DNA from: Archangium sp. | Lineage (GTDB): Bacteria > Myxococcota > Myxococcia > Myxococcales > Myxococcaceae | NCBI GenBank assembly: GCA_030695565.1 | Contig: JAUYRZ010000113.1 | Coordinates: forward strand, 1-51,975 | Length of the DNA stretch: 51,975 nt | Direction: 5' to 3' | Shown: positions 36,353-44,683 of the stretch, piece by piece | How positions within the stretch are numbered: position 1 is the stretch's first letter | Layout of the letters: each line of letters starts with the position of its first letter | Notes under the pieces: generated by a model | What the model saw: the letters and a program-made list of their open reading frames with translations, nothing else | What the model was told of the DNA's origin: nothing | The model's database searches: none | Program-made: the position numbers and the translations under genes

Positions 36353-37351
36353 TCAGGGCGTCTTGGTGGGGGCCGCGTTTTCTGCGGGCATCTTCAGCTC
36401 GAGTTCAGCTTCTTCCGCCGTACCGCCCACGGCCTCGGCCGAAGTCCTGGGGAGCGGACCTTTGACCGGCGCCGCCTCTTCTCCACCGCGCCGCTCGGAG
36501 ACGGGGAACTGGTCCCAATCGAAGGCGGCGGTCGCATCACCGACTCTGCGCGGGGTGGTGGCACGCAGCCGGCCGCGCACGAGGGCGATCTGCGCCTGAA
36601 CGGCCTGCGGCGTGGGGTGCGTCTTGAGCGCGTCGACCCAGAGCTCGATCGCCGCTTCGGGTTCACCTGCATCGGCCTTGAGCCGGCCCAGCTCGACCAG
36701 CGCGTGCGCGCGCAGCTCCGAGTCGGGGAACCGATCCATCAAGTCGAGAAAGACGCGGGCGGCCTCGGGCTTGCGGCCCTCCATCATCGCCAGCGCCTGG
36801 CCACGCAGGTACAGCGCGTCGTCGACGAAGACGCTGGTCTCGAACTTCTGCGAGACCTTGCCGGCTTCGAGCTCGCATTGTTCGTAGTCCTGCAGCTCGA
36901 AGTAGAGCTTGGCCACGGTGAAGGAGAGCTCGGCCGACTGCGGCGGATTGCGGGCGAGGGCCGAGGTGTATTCGGCGATCGCCCCGCGCAGATCGCGGAA
37001 GTGGTGCCAGAGCAGACCCGCCAGGTGGAGCCGGCCTTCGAGCGTCTCGGGTGCTTCCGGACAGACGGTGATCAGCTCGCGGTACACCTCGATCGCGCGG
37101 CGGGGGTCGTTGAGCTGGAAGGCGTAGAGATCGGCAGCGCCTCGCAGCGCGCGGGCCCGGTAGAGATTGCTCTGCGGCGAGCTGTCACGTTCGAGCAGGT
37201 CGAGGGCCAGCTTGTATTGCGCGATGGCGACGTCGGGCTTCTGCTCGAACTGGGCGGTGCGGGCACGCTCGAGATGCGCGGGGGCGTCGTCCTTGCGGCA
37301 GGCACTCAGCGCGAGCAGCGCGACGAGGGGCAGCGGACGAGCCCAGGTCAC
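36353..37351 (-). CDS. TPR-repeat lipoprotein
   Basis: Predicted 332-residue lipoprotein. Signal with lipobox LSAC (Cys18), then a helical chain built of about six tetratricopeptide-like repeats (AIAQYKLALDLLE, YRARALRGAADLYAF, AIAEYTSALARNP, AARVFLDLMDRFPDS, AIELWVDALKTHP). The spacing and lipoprotein anchoring recall BamD/YbgF-type envelope proteins that serve as scaffolds, but no specific assignment is safe. The C-terminal 70 residues are Pro/Glu/Ala-rich. GTG 37351 overlaps the TGA of the small Cys-rich lipoprotein gene (GTGA), so the two are coupled. Confidence 0.75.
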   Translation of the reverse strand: MTWARPLPLVALLALSACRKDDAPAHLERARTAQFEQKPDVAIAQYKLALDLLERDSSPQSNLYRARALRGAADLYAFQLNDPRRAIEVYRELITVCPEAPETLEGRLHLAGLLWHHFRDLRGAIAEYTSALARNPPQSAELSFTVAKLYFELQDYEQCELEAGKVSQKFETSVFVDDALYLRGQALAMMEGRKPEAARVFLDLMDRFPDSELRAHALVELGRLKADAGEPEAAIELWVDALKTHPTPQAVQAQIALVRGRLRATTPRRVGDATAAFDWDQFPVSERRGGEEAAPVKGPLPRTSAEAVGGTAEEAELELKMPAENAAPTKTP

Positions 37352-37578
37352 GGGCAGGCCTCGGGGCGGTAGCGCACGCAGCGGTTCTCGATGCACGCGA
37401 TGCAGTCGCGCAGCTGATCCTCGTCCATCCCGCAGACCAGCACGCTGGAGGGGCGCGGGCAGTCGGTGCTCTGCACGCAACTCGAGGCGCCGCCGTCGAG
37501 GCCGTTGAGGGTCTCGGAGCGCGAGCACACCCGGCCGCACCCGAGGAAGAACAAGGCACTGAACAGGAACCACCGCAT
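37348..37578 (-). CDS. Small Cys-rich lipoprotein
   Basis: Predicted 76-residue lipoprotein. Signal with lipobox FLGC (Cys14) leads to a short mature part of about 62 residues containing eight further cysteines, which are likely in disulphides (pattern includes CVQSTDCP, CIACIENRC, EACP). The layout resembles small myxobacterial Cys-rich envelope lipoproteins. It is coupled by GTGA overlap to the downstream TPR lipoprotein and may be a partner of it. ATG 37578 begins the clean signal; an upstream ATG at 37596 adds six residues. Function unknown. Confidence 0.65.
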   Translation of the reverse strand: MRWFLFSALFFLGCGRVCSRSETLNGLDGGASSCVQSTDCPRPSSVLVCGMDEDQLRDCIACIENRCVRYRPEACP

Positions 37579-37607
37579 CGGTGACGCTCGTACCACATCT
37601 GAAGTCT

Positions 37608-37627
37608 CCTCTCCCTTCGGGAGAAGG
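37608..37627. repeat. Extragenic GGGAGAGGG-type hairpin repeat, copy 7
   Basis: TCTCCC (37610-37615) and GGGAGA (37619-37624) pair over a TTC loop, followed by AGGTCAGCGTGAGGGC, which matches the tail seen after copy 1. It sits between two leftward genes. Confidence 0.75.
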
Positions 37628-37643
37628 TCAGCGTGAGGGCCGT

Positions 37644-38462
37644 TCAGTCAGGCCAGGCAGCCCGGAAGAGAGGTGCCCGCGCATTGGGATCGTCGGGGTC
37701 TGCCACCAGCCGCAACTCCTTGCCAAACCAACAAACGCCCTCGAGCTTCACGCCGGGAGCCATCACCCGGCGCGTCGCCAGGCCCAGTCGATCGATCACC
37801 CCAACGATCGACCCCGCGACCACACCATCGTCGTAGGGATTCTCGGTCGCCTCGGCAGCGGCGGTGAAAATGATCTGCGAACCGGGCCCACTGCACAGGT
37901 CGGTGAGCGAAAGCGAAACACCCTCGAACGAATCGAGCGCGACAGGAGTCACGCCGTGCAGACAGGCTGAGGTGAGCACGCCCGCCGCCAACTCGCGTTC
38001 GAAGACGCCGCGATCGAGACGAACGAGCGCGTTCTCCTTGCGAGCGCCGTTGCCCCGTTGGGCGAGGAACACCGCCTCGTCAGTGACCACCGCGCCTTCG
38101 ATGTTGAGCTCATGAATGTGGCCTTTAAGTGCGCTGTAGAGCGGGCGGAGCTCGATGGTCCGCCGAGCGAGGGTCTCGGGGTCGAGCGAGATCGCCAGAC
38201 ACCTCGCCGCGGTCGAACCAGAACCGATCGCGACCAGTTCACGACCCACGCTGATCAGCGCCTCGAAGTCGGGCTTTTTGCTCTTCGCGATGTGGGCGCG
38301 CGAAGACGAGTCACTCAAGGGCAGTCGCGCGGCGCTGCCTCCGCTGAGACCCGTGCGCAGCAACTCGAGGCCGTCGTCCGCGACTGAGTAGAGAAACCCG
38401 TCGCGGTGAACGAGCCCGCTGGCAGCGGACAAGTCGAGGTGCGTGATGAACTCGAGCGTCAT
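37644..38462 (-). CDS. Beta-propeller-like protein (DUF6929-like)
   Basis: Predicted 272-residue cytoplasmic protein; no signal peptide or membrane segment. The chain reads as short beta strands of the kind found in propellers: ITHLDLSAASGLVHRDGFLY, LYSVADDGLEL, HELNIEGAVVTDEAVFL, GVKLEGVCWFGKELRLVADP. This pattern resembles uncharacterised DUF6929/SdiA-regulated-like proteins. No catalytic residues stand out. ATG 38462 is the natural start; the stop lies just beyond repeat copy 7. The next upstream DNA is a lipoprotein relic on the opposite strand. Confidence 0.6.
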   Translation of the reverse strand: MTLEFITHLDLSAASGLVHRDGFLYSVADDGLELLRTGLSGGSAARLPLSDSSSRAHIAKSKKPDFEALISVGRELVAIGSGSTAARCLAISLDPETLARRTIELRPLYSALKGHIHELNIEGAVVTDEAVFLAQRGNGARKENALVRLDRGVFERELAAGVLTSACLHGVTPVALDSFEGVSLSLTDLCSGPGSQIIFTAAAEATENPYDDGVVAGSIVGVIDRLGLATRRVMAPGVKLEGVCWFGKELRLVADPDDPNARAPLFRAAWPD

Positions 38463-38500
38463 GGCGGTGAGTGTAGGCGCTCACGTGCTACGCGAAAGCG

Positions 38501-38975
38501 ATGAGGACATGGGCGCTGGTGGGGCTGGGCCTCCCTTCTTCCTGCAAAGGTGAATCGCGCCTGCTCAGAGCGCTCACAACCGCGAGGCGCTCGAACTCGC
38601 GAGGCCGTCGACGGTGACCCTCTCTGCTTTCGACGAGCACCGGGGGCTCGAAGGCACCGCCGGAGACTTCGACGAGGTCGCTGAGTTCATGCGACGCCTG
38701 AACGACATCGTCTGGTGTTCGAGAGGCTGGGCTTGGGTGGTTGAGCGCGCTCGCGACGGAACGTTCCGGGTCGAGCTGCCTGGCTCAGGCGTGCTCTTCG
38801 AGCTCGCTGCGAGCGGCGCCGAGTTCTCTTCGCTGGGACGGAGCTGGTGTTCACGGAGCTCTTGCCCTCGAGGCAGGGCGTTTCCTTCAAGCTCCGCTTC
38901 CGCCTCGAGGAGCTCCGCCGAAGTCAGAGGTGCCGTGCGAACCAGCTCAGGGAAGCGCGGTCGTCATTGGCTTCG
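38501..38975 (+). pseudogene. Frameshifted lipoprotein relic
   Basis: ATG 38501 begins a good lipoprotein signal (MRTWALVGLGLPSSCKG), but that frame closes at 38614. A second frame, open from 38554, continues plausible protein (NREALELARPSTVTLSAFDE, then RRLNDIVWCSRGWAWVVERA), and a third frame from about 38847 appears to carry on (FTELLPSRQGVSFKLRFRLE). Two frameshifts therefore separate three coding-like pieces in order, as expected for a decayed gene. The relic runs into the repeat island at about 38975. No family recognised. An alternative is that only the middle frame, starting at GTG 38614, is a real short gene. Confidence 0.5.
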
Positions 38976-39240
38976 CGCATTGCTCGGCTCGGTCGGGCTC
39001 TCGGCTCGCACAAAGATGCGTGGCTGGGCCAGGTCGGGGCGGGTCGACTCTCTCGGCTGTGACAACCCTGTTGCTTCGCGAAGCAACAGGGTTGTCATGG
39101 CCAGAAAAGTCGCCCCGGGTCTCCGCTCGGTGCGCCTCTCCGAAGTCTGACAAGCGAGTTGCTCCCCGCGTAACAACGGGGCTGTCAGTCACATGAAGGT
39201 CCTCGCCCATGGCTGAGAGGCCCGCTCGCAACGAGCAACG
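38975..39240. repeat. MITE-like palindromic element island, two units
   Basis: This fills most of the 328-base gap before the PIG-V-like gene. Its centre is a perfect 38-bp palindrome (39060-39097, core GACAACCCTGTTGCTTCG and its inverse). The left arm (about 38977-39055) matches the reverse complement of the right arm of the element at 47970-48165, including GGGCTCTCGGC. To the right is a second smaller unit (CCCCG...CGGGG with the GGGGCTGTCA flank) and an arm with TGAAGGTCCTCGCCC, matching the arm at 13229-13305. No ORF of coding character. It may be mobilised in trans or act as an extragenic palindrome. Confidence 0.7.
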
Positions 39241-39303
39241 CGAAGACCGCCGCCCCCACCTTCTTCAAGGCCACTTTCGACACTTGAGCGGTATACGGGC
39301 GCG

Positions 39304-40410
39304 GTGAGTATCCGTCCCTCGCAGGCGCTGTGGCGCTTTCTGGCCGTCGCCGCTGCGTGTGCGGTCGTCGGCAGCGTGACCATCACCCTGCTCGGCGTGC
39401 CCGGCTCGGGCCGGCAGATCGAACACTTCACCTGGCCTTTCCTCGACATGTGGGTCCGCTGGGACGCCGGCTGGTACGAGCAGATCGCCCTGCGCGAGTA
39501 CAACTACTCCGCGACGGAGCAGAGCGCGGCGGCCTACTTCCCGCTCTACCCGCTGGCCATGCGCGTCGTGATGCTCACCGGCATGAACGTGTTCCTCGCG
39601 GGCATCCTGCTCACGTTCCTCTTCGGCGGCGCCGCGGTGATGGTGTTCTCGCAGTGGGCCAGGCAGCTCAAGCCCGAGTCCGCCAGCCTCGCCACGTGGC
39701 TGCTCGTGTTGTGGCCGTTCGCTTTCTACATCGTCGGCGCGGTGTACTCGGACGCGCTGTTTCTACTCTGCGTGACGATGGCGTTCCTGCAGCTCGAGCG
39801 CGGCAAGGTGGGGTGGGCGACCTTCTTCGGTGCACTCGCCACGGCGACGCGGCCGATCGCGCCTGCAGTGGTGCTGGGGTTGTTGGTGCGGCACCTCGAG
39901 CTGCGGCGGGCGGCGGGGCATCCATGGACGGTGAAGGATCTGCTGCCGGTGTTTTCGGCGGCCGGGTTGATCGCCTTCATGGCGTTTCTCTGGTGGCGAT
40001 TTGGTGATCCCATCGGCTTCGTCACCACCCAGGCAGGGTGGCAGCAGCTGTCGGGGCCCGCGGCCGTCTTCAAGTACGGCGCGCTGGAGAAGATGAAGCG
40101 CATCGACCTGGTGTTTCCGCTCTTCCACGCGCTGCTCGCCTTCGCGGCGTTGGCTTCGGCGTGGCCCATGCGGAAGAGCCTGGGCTGGGGCTACGCGGTG
40201 TACACGGCGGTGGCCGTGGGTCTGCCGTTGATCAGCAGCAGGGACTTCATTGGCCTGGGCCGGTACGTGATCGCCGTGTTTCCGTTTTTTCTTCAGGCGG
40301 CGCTGGTGTTGGAGCGCCGGCCTCGGCGGACCGCGCTCTGGCTTGCTTTGAGCGGCGTCATGCTCGTGTGGATGACTTCGCGGTTCTCGATGGGCTTCTA
40401 CACTTCGTAG
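39304..40410 (+). CDS. PIG-V-like mannosyltransferase
   Basis: Predicted 368-residue membrane glycosyltransferase of the GT-C fold, similar to PIG-V/GPI mannosyltransferase 2 proteins. Early signature residues WDAGWY (53-58) and YFPLYP (78-83) are seen, with several hydrophobic helices (about 10-30, 90-110, 125-150, 175-195, 215-230, 265-285, 300-315, 330-348). Such enzymes transfer mannose from a polyprenyl-phosphate donor on the outer face of the membrane. The acceptor, a surface glycan or glycolipid, is unknown. GTG 39304 starts just after the repeat island. Convergent with the AgmX-like lipoprotein gene, 7-base gap. Confidence 0.85.
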   Translation: MSIRPSQALWRFLAVAAACAVVGSVTITLLGVPGSGRQIEHFTWPFLDMWVRWDAGWYEQIALREYNYSATEQSAAAYFPLYPLAMRVVMLTGMNVFLAGILLTFLFGGAAVMVFSQWARQLKPESASLATWLLVLWPFAFYIVGAVYSDALFLLCVTMAFLQLERGKVGWATFFGALATATRPIAPAVVLGLLVRHLELRRAAGHPWTVKDLLPVFSAAGLIAFMAFLWWRFGDPIGFVTTQAGWQQLSGPAAVFKYGALEKMKRIDLVFPLFHALLAFAALASAWPMRKSLGWGYAVYTAVAVGLPLISSRDFIGLGRYVIAVFPFFLQAALVLERRPRRTALWLALSGVMLVWMTSRFSMGFYTS

Positions 40411-40417
40411 AGCGAGC

Positions 40418-41719
40418 TCAACGGGTTCGGCGCTCGACCGCGGTCACCGTGAAGCTCTGCTCGACGTTCTGATACTCGCCCTCGTAACGCGGATACCGCC
40501 AGCCGTTGAACTGCGCCCGCAAGCACTTCGCCAGCTGTGTCTCGTCGAGATCCCTTCGCAGGTGCGCCTCACCCACGCGCCCGTCGTTGAACACCACCCA
40601 GCGCACCTCGAACCGCTGCGCATCCGGCGGGGTCATGCGTTTGGCCTGATCCGCCAGGCACTCCTGCAGCAACGGCGCGAAGTGTTCGTTCACTGTGCGC
40701 ACCTGATCCGCCGAGAGGCCCTGGCCTGCCTGGTCTCGGCTGTAGTCATGAAAGGTCCACCGGCCGAGCACCTTGCGCTCGAAGGCGCGGCAGCTCCCCG
40801 CTCCGTGCGCGGTGTCGTAGGAGACGCAGGTCTGATCGAGCATCGCCGTACGAGCCCACGCGCGGCCCTCTTCCGGCAACCCCGCGGAGATCACCGCCAC
40901 CTCTCGCATCGCCAGCTTCACCGCACCGTCGACGTCATTCTTCGCCCGCGCATGCGCGATGAGTTTGCCCAGCGCCTTGCGACGCAGACCGGCACACTGC
41001 ACCAGCTCGCACTGGCCTTCCGCCTTCTCCAGTAGCGCGATCTGCCTCCCTTCGGCGTCTTCCCGCAGCGCCTGCCCCAGCTGCACCTTCTGCACGAGGT
41101 AGAGATCCTTCTCGCGCGATCCCAGCCGCACCGCGGTCGCCTCACACGGGTTGGGCTTTGCGGCCTTCGCCGCGCACACCTCGGCGTCCTGCAGCTCGTG
41201 CACGTGTTGGAGCAGCTTCTTGTCGGCCCCCTTCAGCTTGCTCACCGTCATCAACCCGGTCAGCGCAGCACTGCGGCACGAGTCTGCTTTCTCCGGCCCG
41301 CACGAAAGCCGCCACGCCGTCGCCGCGTCACGGGCCGCAGCCACATCACCCCCTGCAAGCTCCACCTTGAAGGCGAGCTGGCCTGCCTGGTGCCGCGCTT
41401 CTCCGTCGAGCGTCTCGGCTTCTTTGACCGCGCGCGAGGCCGCTTCCCGGGCGGCCTCGACCTGCTTCGACTTGAGCGAGGCCTGACCTTCCGAGATCGC
41501 CGCCTTGAAACCCAGCGTGCTATCGACGGGCGCTGCGACCACCGGCCTCACCAGCACCGGCCTGGTCTTCTCCGCTTCGGGCTCGAAGGCGCTGGCGAGA
41601 TCATCCCCGCCTGCGGCAGAGGCCTGCGCCGCCTCACCGGCAGGAGCATCTTTCGAATTCGCCGAGCCCGTGGTGGCGCAAGACAAGAACAAAAACACCA
41701 CCAACGAGAGCCGGCCCAT
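40418..41719 (-). CDS. Lipoprotein with AgmX/PglI-like C-terminal domain
   Basis: Predicted 433-residue lipoprotein. Signal with lipobox FLSC (Cys14). Residues about 20-60 are Ala/Pro-rich, then about 70-340 are helical with many Cys (CGPEKADSCRSA, AEVCAAKAAKPNPCEAT). The final 90 residues carry VVFNDGRVGEAHLRRDLDET, KCLRAQFNGWRYPRYEGEY and a closing beta strand. This is the TonB/AgmX-PglI-like C-terminal module common in myxobacterial envelope proteins linked to gliding-motility complexes; membership is by pattern only. ATG 41719 is preferred over a TTG at 41734. It lies 85 bases downstream of the Cys/Gly-rich lipoprotein on the same strand. Confidence 0.72.
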   Translation of the reverse strand: MGRLSLVVFLFLSCATTGSANSKDAPAGEAAQASAAGGDDLASAFEPEAEKTRPVLVRPVVAAPVDSTLGFKAAISEGQASLKSKQVEAAREAASRAVKEAETLDGEARHQAGQLAFKVELAGGDVAAARDAATAWRLSCGPEKADSCRSAALTGLMTVSKLKGADKKLLQHVHELQDAEVCAAKAAKPNPCEATAVRLGSREKDLYLVQKVQLGQALREDAEGRQIALLEKAEGQCELVQCAGLRRKALGKLIAHARAKNDVDGAVKLAMREVAVISAGLPEEGRAWARTAMLDQTCVSYDTAHGAGSCRAFERKVLGRWTFHDYSRDQAGQGLSADQVRTVNEHFAPLLQECLADQAKRMTPPDAQRFEVRWVVFNDGRVGEAHLRRDLDETQLAKCLRAQFNGWRYPRYEGEYQNVEQSFTVTAVERRTR

Positions 41720-41804
41720 GAGCGGCGGCAGCAAACACCAGAGCCAGCCTCCGCGTCACTTCGATCCGCAGCGGGCGCAGTCTTTCAGCGAGGTCGCAAC
41801 ACAC

Positions 41805-43169
41805 TCACGGAGCGCAGAAACCATCCGTGCTCGATTGCATGCCACCGTCGGGCAGCCTGTTGATGTACGGCGTGCAGGTGTACCCGCTCCGGCAATTGGA
41901 CTGGCCTGCGCTCGAGTCAGCGCACTTGCGGACACACGCGGTCTCGTTGGCGGTGAACCCGATGCAGATCGCGCCGCCGTCGACGGCACATTCGACGTTG
42001 CTGAGGCAGTCGAGCCTCGAGCAGTAGCCGCCGGGCCAGGTCATCATGAACTCCGAGCTGAGGCAGGCGCCTCTGCTGGTGGGCGGGTTGATGCAGTCGT
42101 TCGTGCTCGTACAGGCATTGCCGACCTTGTCCGCGGGAACGCCGGCGTCGACAATCGGGAGCGGGCTGATCCAGCAGGCGCTCGCCGTGCCCAGGGAATA
42201 GCAGGCGTAACCGGCCGACCTGCAGGTGTCTCCGGCGCCGCAGCTGTCCCAACACAACGCTTCACCTTCTCCATAGGGGGTTTGCGCGGCCACGCAGTTC
42301 GAGCCCGCGGGGCAGGCCGAGGCCGGACACCTCAGCGTGCAATACCCGCCGGTGTAGCTCGCGTTGCCGCTGGTCGTCGTCAGCTTGCAGATCGCGGATG
42401 AACCCAGGCCGCTGATGCACTCGCCGTCGTTCGTACACGCCGAGCCCACGCGCGCGGTGGCCGTGGGCGTGGTGCACAGGCCGTTGGTGCACAGCTGACC
42501 CGAACCGCACGCGGCGCAACGAACTCCCTGGGCCCCGCAGTTGATGACGCTCGTTCGGCTCAGCGGAACGCAGGTGCCGCTGGGCAACGCACAGCCATCG
42601 CACGTGACGCCGCCACCACCACCGGCGCCGCCGCCCGTGTTCGTGCTGCCGCAGCTGAAGGTGCTCGGGTTGCAGGTCGAGGCGCTCGCGGCGCAGTCGA
42701 GGCAGCCGTTGCCCGCGGAGCCGCAGGTGGTGTTGTTCGCGTTGTTGGGCGGCCTCACGCACGTGCCCCGTGAATCGCAGCACCCGTTACAGGTTTGCGG
42801 GCTGCAGGTGCCTGCGCCGCCGCCTGATCCGCCTCCCATGCCACCGCCGGTCGAACCGCCGCCGCCGCCGATAGAGCCACCACCACCACCGCCGCCCATC
42901 GAACCGCCGCCACTGCCTCCACCCGTGCCGGTGGAGAGGGTCGAACAGGTTCCGAAACGGCAGGTCAGCCCGAGGTTGCAGGGCGAGCACGTCGCGCCGA
43001 ACGCGCCGCATTGGCTGTCGGAGCTCCCCGGCTGGCAGCTGCCCGCCGAGTCACAACACCCGTTCGCGCAGTTCGAGGCTGAACATTTGGGCGCAGCACT
43101 GCAAGCGCTCTCCAGGCCCACCACCAGACCGACCACCACCAGGAAGAGACCACGTGTGCTCATGGACAT
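41805..43169 (-). CDS. Cys-rich, Gly-linker surface lipoprotein, paralogue A
   Basis: Predicted 454-residue exported protein. Signal or lipoprotein signal with Cys23 near VVGLESACS. The mature protein is a chain of Cys-rich modules joined by Gly/Ser linkers: module CSASNCANGCCDSAGSCQ...CSPCNLGLTC, a GGGSGGGSMGGGG linker, CNGCCDSRGTCV, a short GGG linker, CDGCALPSGTCVP, then a long module beginning VGSACTNDGECISGLG and ending ACWISPLP, and a last module. Each cysteine set probably forms disulphides. It shares modules with the lipoprotein at 46189-47943 on the opposite strand, so the two are clear paralogues. Role unknown; secreted adhesin- or surface-type protein by composition. Confidence 0.78.
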   Translation of the reverse strand: MSMSTRGLFLVVVGLVVGLESACSAAPKCSASNCANGCCDSAGSCQPGSSDSQCGAFGATCSPCNLGLTCRFGTCSTLSTGTGGGSGGGSMGGGGGGGSIGGGGGSTGGGMGGGSGGGAGTCSPQTCNGCCDSRGTCVRPPNNANNTTCGSAGNGCLDCAASASTCNPSTFSCGSTNTGGGAGGGGGVTCDGCALPSGTCVPLSRTSVINCGAQGVRCAACGSGQLCTNGLCTTPTATARVGSACTNDGECISGLGSSAICKLTTTSGNASYTGGYCTLRCPASACPAGSNCVAAQTPYGEGEALCWDSCGAGDTCRSAGYACYSLGTASACWISPLPIVDAGVPADKVGNACTSTNDCINPPTSRGACLSSEFMMTWPGGYCSRLDCLSNVECAVDGGAICIGFTANETACVRKCADSSAGQSNCRSGYTCTPYINRLPDGGMQSSTDGFCAP

Positions 43170-43255
43170 CGGCGCACAGTGAGCCAGGTGCCGCGCGAAT
43201 CAAAGCGGAGTTGCAGGGTGGAGGAACGCCACGAGGTGCGGCACAGTCCGCCCCC

Positions 43256-44101
43256 ATGCGTGTCCTCCTCCTTTCGTCCCTGCTGGTGACCACCCTCGCG
43301 TGCTCGAACGGCGGCGGTTCGCGCGCTTCGGATCAGCTCGCGGCGCTCAAGAAGAAGCAGGAGGCCGACGCGAAGGCGAAGAAGGAGAAGGGCGACAAGC
43401 TCGAGGCCTTGCCCACCGAGGTGGTGAAGCTCGACCCGCCGTACGACGACAGCCAGACCACCGTCATCCTCCCCGATGGTCCCTGCCCCGAAGGGTTCTG
43501 GGCGCTCTTCCCCGGCGAGGCGCCCGGGGGTTCGCCCGAAGAGAAGAAGGCCAACGCCGCCAGGCGCAAGGAGCTCGCCGAAGCGGCCCGGGCGAAGAAG
43601 TACATCGTGAAGCTGCGTGCCCCCGCGCAGGTGGTGCTCTCGCCCTACGACGCGCCCAACGGCAAGTTCAACATCGACGTCAACGGCACCATCGACTGCA
43701 CCGATCCGCTCGGGCGCATCGCGCTCACCTGGTCCGAGGCGAAGGCCGGCGATCCCGGCAACTCTGCGGCGAAGGCCGACGCTGATTTCTCGCAGAACGT
43801 GTGGATGGCCCAGCCCGTTCACTTCGAGCTGTTCATCAAGTCGCTCACCGAGGCCAAGGAGTTCAACGACAAGAACCGCTTCGGCCTCTCCGCCCGGGTG
43901 GCCTTCGGCCTGGGCAAGGTGGAGGTCGACAAGAAGATTAAGAAAGTCGCCAAGGTCTCCGAGAAGGCGGCGGGTGAGACGCTCGCGTTTGGTGGCGGCA
44001 ATGAAGATTGGGGCGCAGGCCGCATGCTGCGCGCCGACCTTTTGGGCATTCGGGTCGCGACTGATCGCGAGAAGAAGCAGTTGGCCGAGAAAGGGAAGTG
44101 A
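43256..44101 (+). CDS. Lipoprotein with charged coiled coil
   Basis: Predicted 281-residue lipoprotein. Signal with lipobox TLAC (Cys16), followed by Gly/Ser and a highly charged Lys/Glu/Ala helix (about 28-52: LAALKKKQEADAKAKKEKGD). A beta-rich middle (KYIVKLRAPAQVVLSPYDA, then FNIDVNGTIDCTDPLGRIAL) is followed by mostly helical sequence with Lys-rich segments. I do not recognise the family. It starts 87 bases from the divergent Cys/Gly-rich lipoprotein and abuts the ferritin-like gene, so it is likely the first gene of a three-gene unit. ATG 43256. Confidence 0.68.
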   Translation: MRVLLLSSLLVTTLACSNGGGSRASDQLAALKKKQEADAKAKKEKGDKLEALPTEVVKLDPPYDDSQTTVILPDGPCPEGFWALFPGEAPGGSPEEKKANAARRKELAEAARAKKYIVKLRAPAQVVLSPYDAPNGKFNIDVNGTIDCTDPLGRIALTWSEAKAGDPGNSAAKADADFSQNVWMAQPVHFELFIKSLTEAKEFNDKNRFGLSARVAFGLGKVEVDKKIKKVAKVSEKAAGETLAFGGGNEDWGAGRMLRADLLGIRVATDREKKQLAEKGK

Positions 44102-44137
44102 GTGACGGCCGCTGAGCGCGTCGGTACAAAGCGCACC

Positions 44138-44683
44138 ATGAAAGAGCTCGACACCGAAGCGACCCAGCGCCTGCTCAACCGCATCATGGAGTTCGAGCTC
44201 GCGGGCGTCGTTCGTTACACCCACTACTCGCTGATGATCGCCGGCCCGAACCGCATCCCGATCGTGCAGTTCATGAAGGCGCAGGCCACCGAGTCGTTGC
44301 TGCACGCCTCGACCGCGGGTGAGATCCTCGTCGGGCTCGGCGGCCACCCCACGTTGACCATCGCCGACATCCCCGAGAGCTACAAACACTCGGTGAAGGA
44401 CATCCTCGAAGAGAGCCTCTCTCACGAGAAGGTCGCGCTCGACATCTACAAGCAGCTGCTCGACGAGGTGGAAGACCGCAGCGTCTATCTCGAGGAGTAC
44501 GCGCGCACGCAGATCGCCCAGGAAGAGATGCACGGGATGGAAGTGCGCAAGATGCTCCGCGACGTCGGCGTGATGCACGCGCACAACGAGTTCCCCGAGC
44601 TCGAGCACGACCACGTGCACAAGGCCGACAAGAAGAAGAAGAAAGAGAAGAAGAAGGACAAGAAGAAGCACGCCGAGGAGTGA
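44138..44683 (+). CDS. Bacterioferritin-like (ferritin superfamily) protein with Lys-rich tail
   Basis: Predicted 181-residue four-helix protein. Helix 1 contains RIMEFELAGVVRYTHYS (E18/E20, H29), helix 2 ATESLLHAS (E52, H56), helix 3 SHEKVALDIYKQLL (E97) and helix 4 QEEMH (E129/E130, H132). These carboxylate/His positions match a ferritin-like di-iron site. The C-terminal ~35 residues have a His-rich part followed by a run of Lys (KKKKKEKKKDKKK), unusual for a ferritin. Possible roles are iron storage, peroxide detoxification or DNA protection; the basic tail suggests binding of a polyanion. ATG 44138 suits the family start MKELDT; a GTG at 44102 with a better ribosome-binding site is possible. 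Overlaps the next gene by GTGA. Confidence 0.85.
   Translation: MKELDTEATQRLLNRIMEFELAGVVRYTHYSLMIAGPNRIPIVQFMKAQATESLLHASTAGEILVGLGGHPTLTIADIPESYKHSVKDILEESLSHEKVALDIYKQLLDEVEDRSVYLEEYARTQIAQEEMHGMEVRKMLRDVGVMHAHNEFPELEHDHVHKADKKKKKEKKKDKKKHAEE

Noticed and set aside
42541-43182. Pro-rich rightward frame opposite the Cys/Gly-rich lipoprotein
   Set aside because: The proline-rich product is the complement of the glycine-linker codons of the true gene.
44630-44680. Lys-codon run considered as a sequencing or slippage artefact
   Set aside because: The run is not a pure homopolymer; AAG, AAA and GAG codons alternate, and the stop is followed by a sensible GTGA overlap with the next gene.
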